Of a stretch of DNA of 22,714 nucleotides, positions 21,392-22,714 are shown in pieces. Position numbers and translations under genes: made by a program. Position 1 is the stretch's first letter, and each line of letters opens with the position of its first letter. This stretch comes from CANHEE01 sp043777755 (lineage in GTDB: Bacteria > Bacteroidota > Bacteroidia > Chitinophagales > Saprospiraceae): the NCBI GenBank assembly GCA_043777755.1, contig JAYWHK010000216.1, forward strand, positions 1-22,714. The letters run 5' to 3'. The notes under the pieces were generated by a model. It saw only the letters and a list, made by a program, of their open reading frames with translations. It was not told the origin of the DNA and did no database searches.

Positions 21392-21468
21392 AAGTCTTTG
21401 AGTCAAAAATACTACAACTCAAAAACTTAATCCTTTAAAAATTGCATTTTTATGAAATATAATGCAAT
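21392..21468. promoter_or_regulatory. two stem-loops upstream of the permease gene
   Basis: AAGTCTTTGAGT (21392-21403) pairs with ACTCAAAAACTT (21417-21428) at 11 of 12 positions, and ATTGCATT (21441-21448) pairs perfectly with AATGCAAT (21461-21468). They are 43-119 bases before the ATG. The remaining part of 21221-21391 contains a direct repeat GTTTGAAATG twice at about 21303-21322 and otherwise nothing recognised. Confidence 0.35.
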
Positions 21469-21510
21469 TATAAACAAATTTATGCCAAATTTTATACAAG
21501 TCCTAAAAAA

Positions 21511-22563
21511 ATGATAAAATATTTAGCAAGAAAATTTTCTTATGGCATTTTGGTCTTAATTTTGGTCGCATTAACGGTCAGTTCTATCATTTATTTAGCA
21601 CCTGTTGATCCTACTCGCCTGACTTTCGGGCAACGTTCCGATTCCGCTACGGTCAAAGCTAAAAAAAGTGAATTGGGATTAGACCAACCACTTTATGTAC
21701 AGTTGCAAAAATACTTGAATGATATTTCTCCGATTTCTATTTATGGGAACTACCCTTCTTCTAAAGAAAAATACAATTATTTAAAAATCATTGATTTAGG
21801 AGAAAATTGCTTGGTTTTGAAAGCCCCTTATATGAGAGAAAGCTATCAAAGTGGACGAAAAGTGAGCAAGATTTTGGGCGATGCGATTCCCAAAACAGCA
21901 TTATTAGCATTGGTGGCGATTACTTTTGCAAGTATTTTAGGGATTCTTTTGGGTGTGATGGCATCGCTTCGACAAAACTCTTGGGTGGACAATTTGACCA
22001 CTGTTGTTTCTATTTTTGGTTATTCACTGCCGAGCTATGTGGCGGCAATTTTCTTCGCCTTAATTTTTGGGTATTGGCTGGGCGATTGGACAGGGCTGAA
22101 CATTCAAGGCTCTATTTTTGAACTTGATGATTTTGGAAACGAGCGCATCGTTTGGAAAAATCTTATCCTTCCTGCGGTTGCGCTTGGTTTGCGACCCGTG
22201 GCGATTATCACGCTTTTGACCCGTTCCACGATGCTCGACGTACTTTCGCAGGATTACATTCGTACAGCAAAGGCAAAAGGCGTTTCCTATTGGACAACCG
22301 TTTTCAAACACGCTTTGCGCAATGCTTTGAATCCCGTTATTACAGCGATTTCTGGTTGGTTTGCAGCACTTCTGACAGGTGCATTTTTTATAGAAAGTGT
22401 TTTCAGTTACAAAGGTTTGGGTGAAGTCACCGTAAATGCCTTACTGAATTTCGATATTCCAGTGATTTTGGGTTCTGTTCTTTTTACCGCTTGTATTTTT
22501 ATTGTTATCAATATTTTAGCAGACGTTTTATATGCTTTTATGGATCCGAGAGTACGAATATGA
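21511..22563 (+). CDS. DppB/OppB-type ABC transporter permease
   Basis: A 350-residue inner-membrane permease of the peptide/nickel ABC importer class (DppB, OppB, NikB). The first membrane segment is residues 8-30, a periplasmic region of about 90 residues follows, then five further segments from about 128. The cytoplasmic EAA loop that docks with the ATPase is YIRTAKAKGVSYWTTVFKHA (249-268) followed by LRNALNPVI. The C-terminus DVLYAFMDPRVRI is typical. The conserved PVDPTR replaces the usual GDP after the first helix. The partner permease (DppC), ATPases and binding protein are not in the window, and the next gene appears to have its own promoter. The substrate is probably a peptide but cannot be fixed. 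Confidence 0.92.
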   Translation: MIKYLARKFSYGILVLILVALTVSSIIYLAPVDPTRLTFGQRSDSATVKAKKSELGLDQPLYVQLQKYLNDISPISIYGNYPSSKEKYNYLKIIDLGENCLVLKAPYMRESYQSGRKVSKILGDAIPKTALLALVAITFASILGILLGVMASLRQNSWVDNLTTVVSIFGYSLPSYVAAIFFALIFGYWLGDWTGLNIQGSIFELDDFGNERIVWKNLILPAVALGLRPVAIITLLTRSTMLDVLSQDYIRTAKAKGVSYWTTVFKHALRNALNPVITAISGWFAALLTGAFFIESVFSYKGLGEVTVNALLNFDIPVILGSVLFTACIFIVINILADVLYAFMDPRVRI

Positions 22564-22580
22564 TTGTTGTAATGTTAAAT

Positions 22581-22618
22581 TGTTAAAATGTTAAATTGTT
22601 CATGCTACGATTACAAAC
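22581..22618 (+). repeat. dispersed repeat related to 8509-8553
   Basis: TGTTAAAATGTTAAATTGTT (22581-22600) followed by CATGCTACGATTACAAAC resembles 8509-8553 (TGTTCATCCTACGACTGCAAAC end). Here only the left arm is present, with no facing arm. Confidence 0.6.
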
Positions 22619-22670
22619 CACTATTGAGCGGCACGAAAAATGTAAGTGCAACGAAATCATAAAAAAAGCG

Positions 22671-22678
22671 TAATTTTG
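22671..22678 (+). promoter_or_regulatory. -7 box of the last gene
   Basis: TAATTTTG matches TAnnTTTG and lies 20 bases before the ATG at 22699. Confidence 0.4.
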
Positions 22679-22698
22679 AGTTATCAAACGAAAAAATT

Positions 22699-22714
22699 AT
22701 GCAAGAAACAGTAT
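22699..22714 (+). CDS. partial gene, first five codons only
   Basis: ATG CAA GAA ACA GTA begins after a matching -7 box and continues past the window. Five codons (MQETV) cannot identify it. Confidence 0.4.

Overview
The window reads as a chromosomal segment of an AT-rich member of the Bacteroidota, most likely a Cytophagales-type gliding or marine/soil relative. Pointers are two secreted proteins with type IX secretion sorting tails, several -7 boxes of the Bacteroidota form TAnnTTTG, the near absence of Shine-Dalgarno sequences, a FucP-type sugar symporter, a tmRNA without an encoded CCA end, and many lineage-restricted proteins. No phage, plasmid, CRISPR array or tRNA gene was seen.

Layout. 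1-1950 is a decayed accessory patch: the TPR tail of a protein, a frameshifted REP-associated tyrosine transposase (RAYT) flanked by three pairs of REP-like palindromes, and a possible antitoxin-type gene scrap. 1947-5000 holds a CsgG/LpoB-like secreted protein (-), a DUF1415 protein (+), a MazG-type pyrophosphohydrolase (+) and a secreted protein of unknown function (-). 5011-7510 holds a MoxR AAA+ ATPase and a FucP-family sugar symporter. 7621-9523 holds a lone antitoxin-like protein, a GNAT acetyltransferase, a DUF1599 protein (-) and a DUF2805 protein. 9580-10974 is a CapA-like phosphoesterase. 11165-13974 holds two T9SS cargo proteins (-). 14085-15668 is a large helical protein of unknown function, convergent with a group III truncated hemoglobin (-). 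16453-19639 is the ccmE-ccmF cytochrome c maturation pair, whose CcmE has the cysteine CxxxY form of the heme-binding motif. 19758-20133 is ssrA (tmRNA, -). The right end has a small secreted protein, a 53-residue membrane protein (-), a DppB-type ABC permease and the first codons of another gene.

The most striking structure lies between the genes. At least seven unrelated or partly related inverted-repeat elements (REP pairs, MITE-like foldbacks, terminal motif repeats) occupy the gaps, and several reach into the genes so that the last codons and stop codons are made of repeat sequence. One foldback lies between an apparent promoter and the globin gene, so it would be transcribed as a leader hairpin. 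Apart from ccmEF, most genes look like single transcription units bounded by hairpin terminators. I see no clearly new multi-gene system; the repeat/RAYT landscape and the cysteine-type CcmE are the most interesting items.
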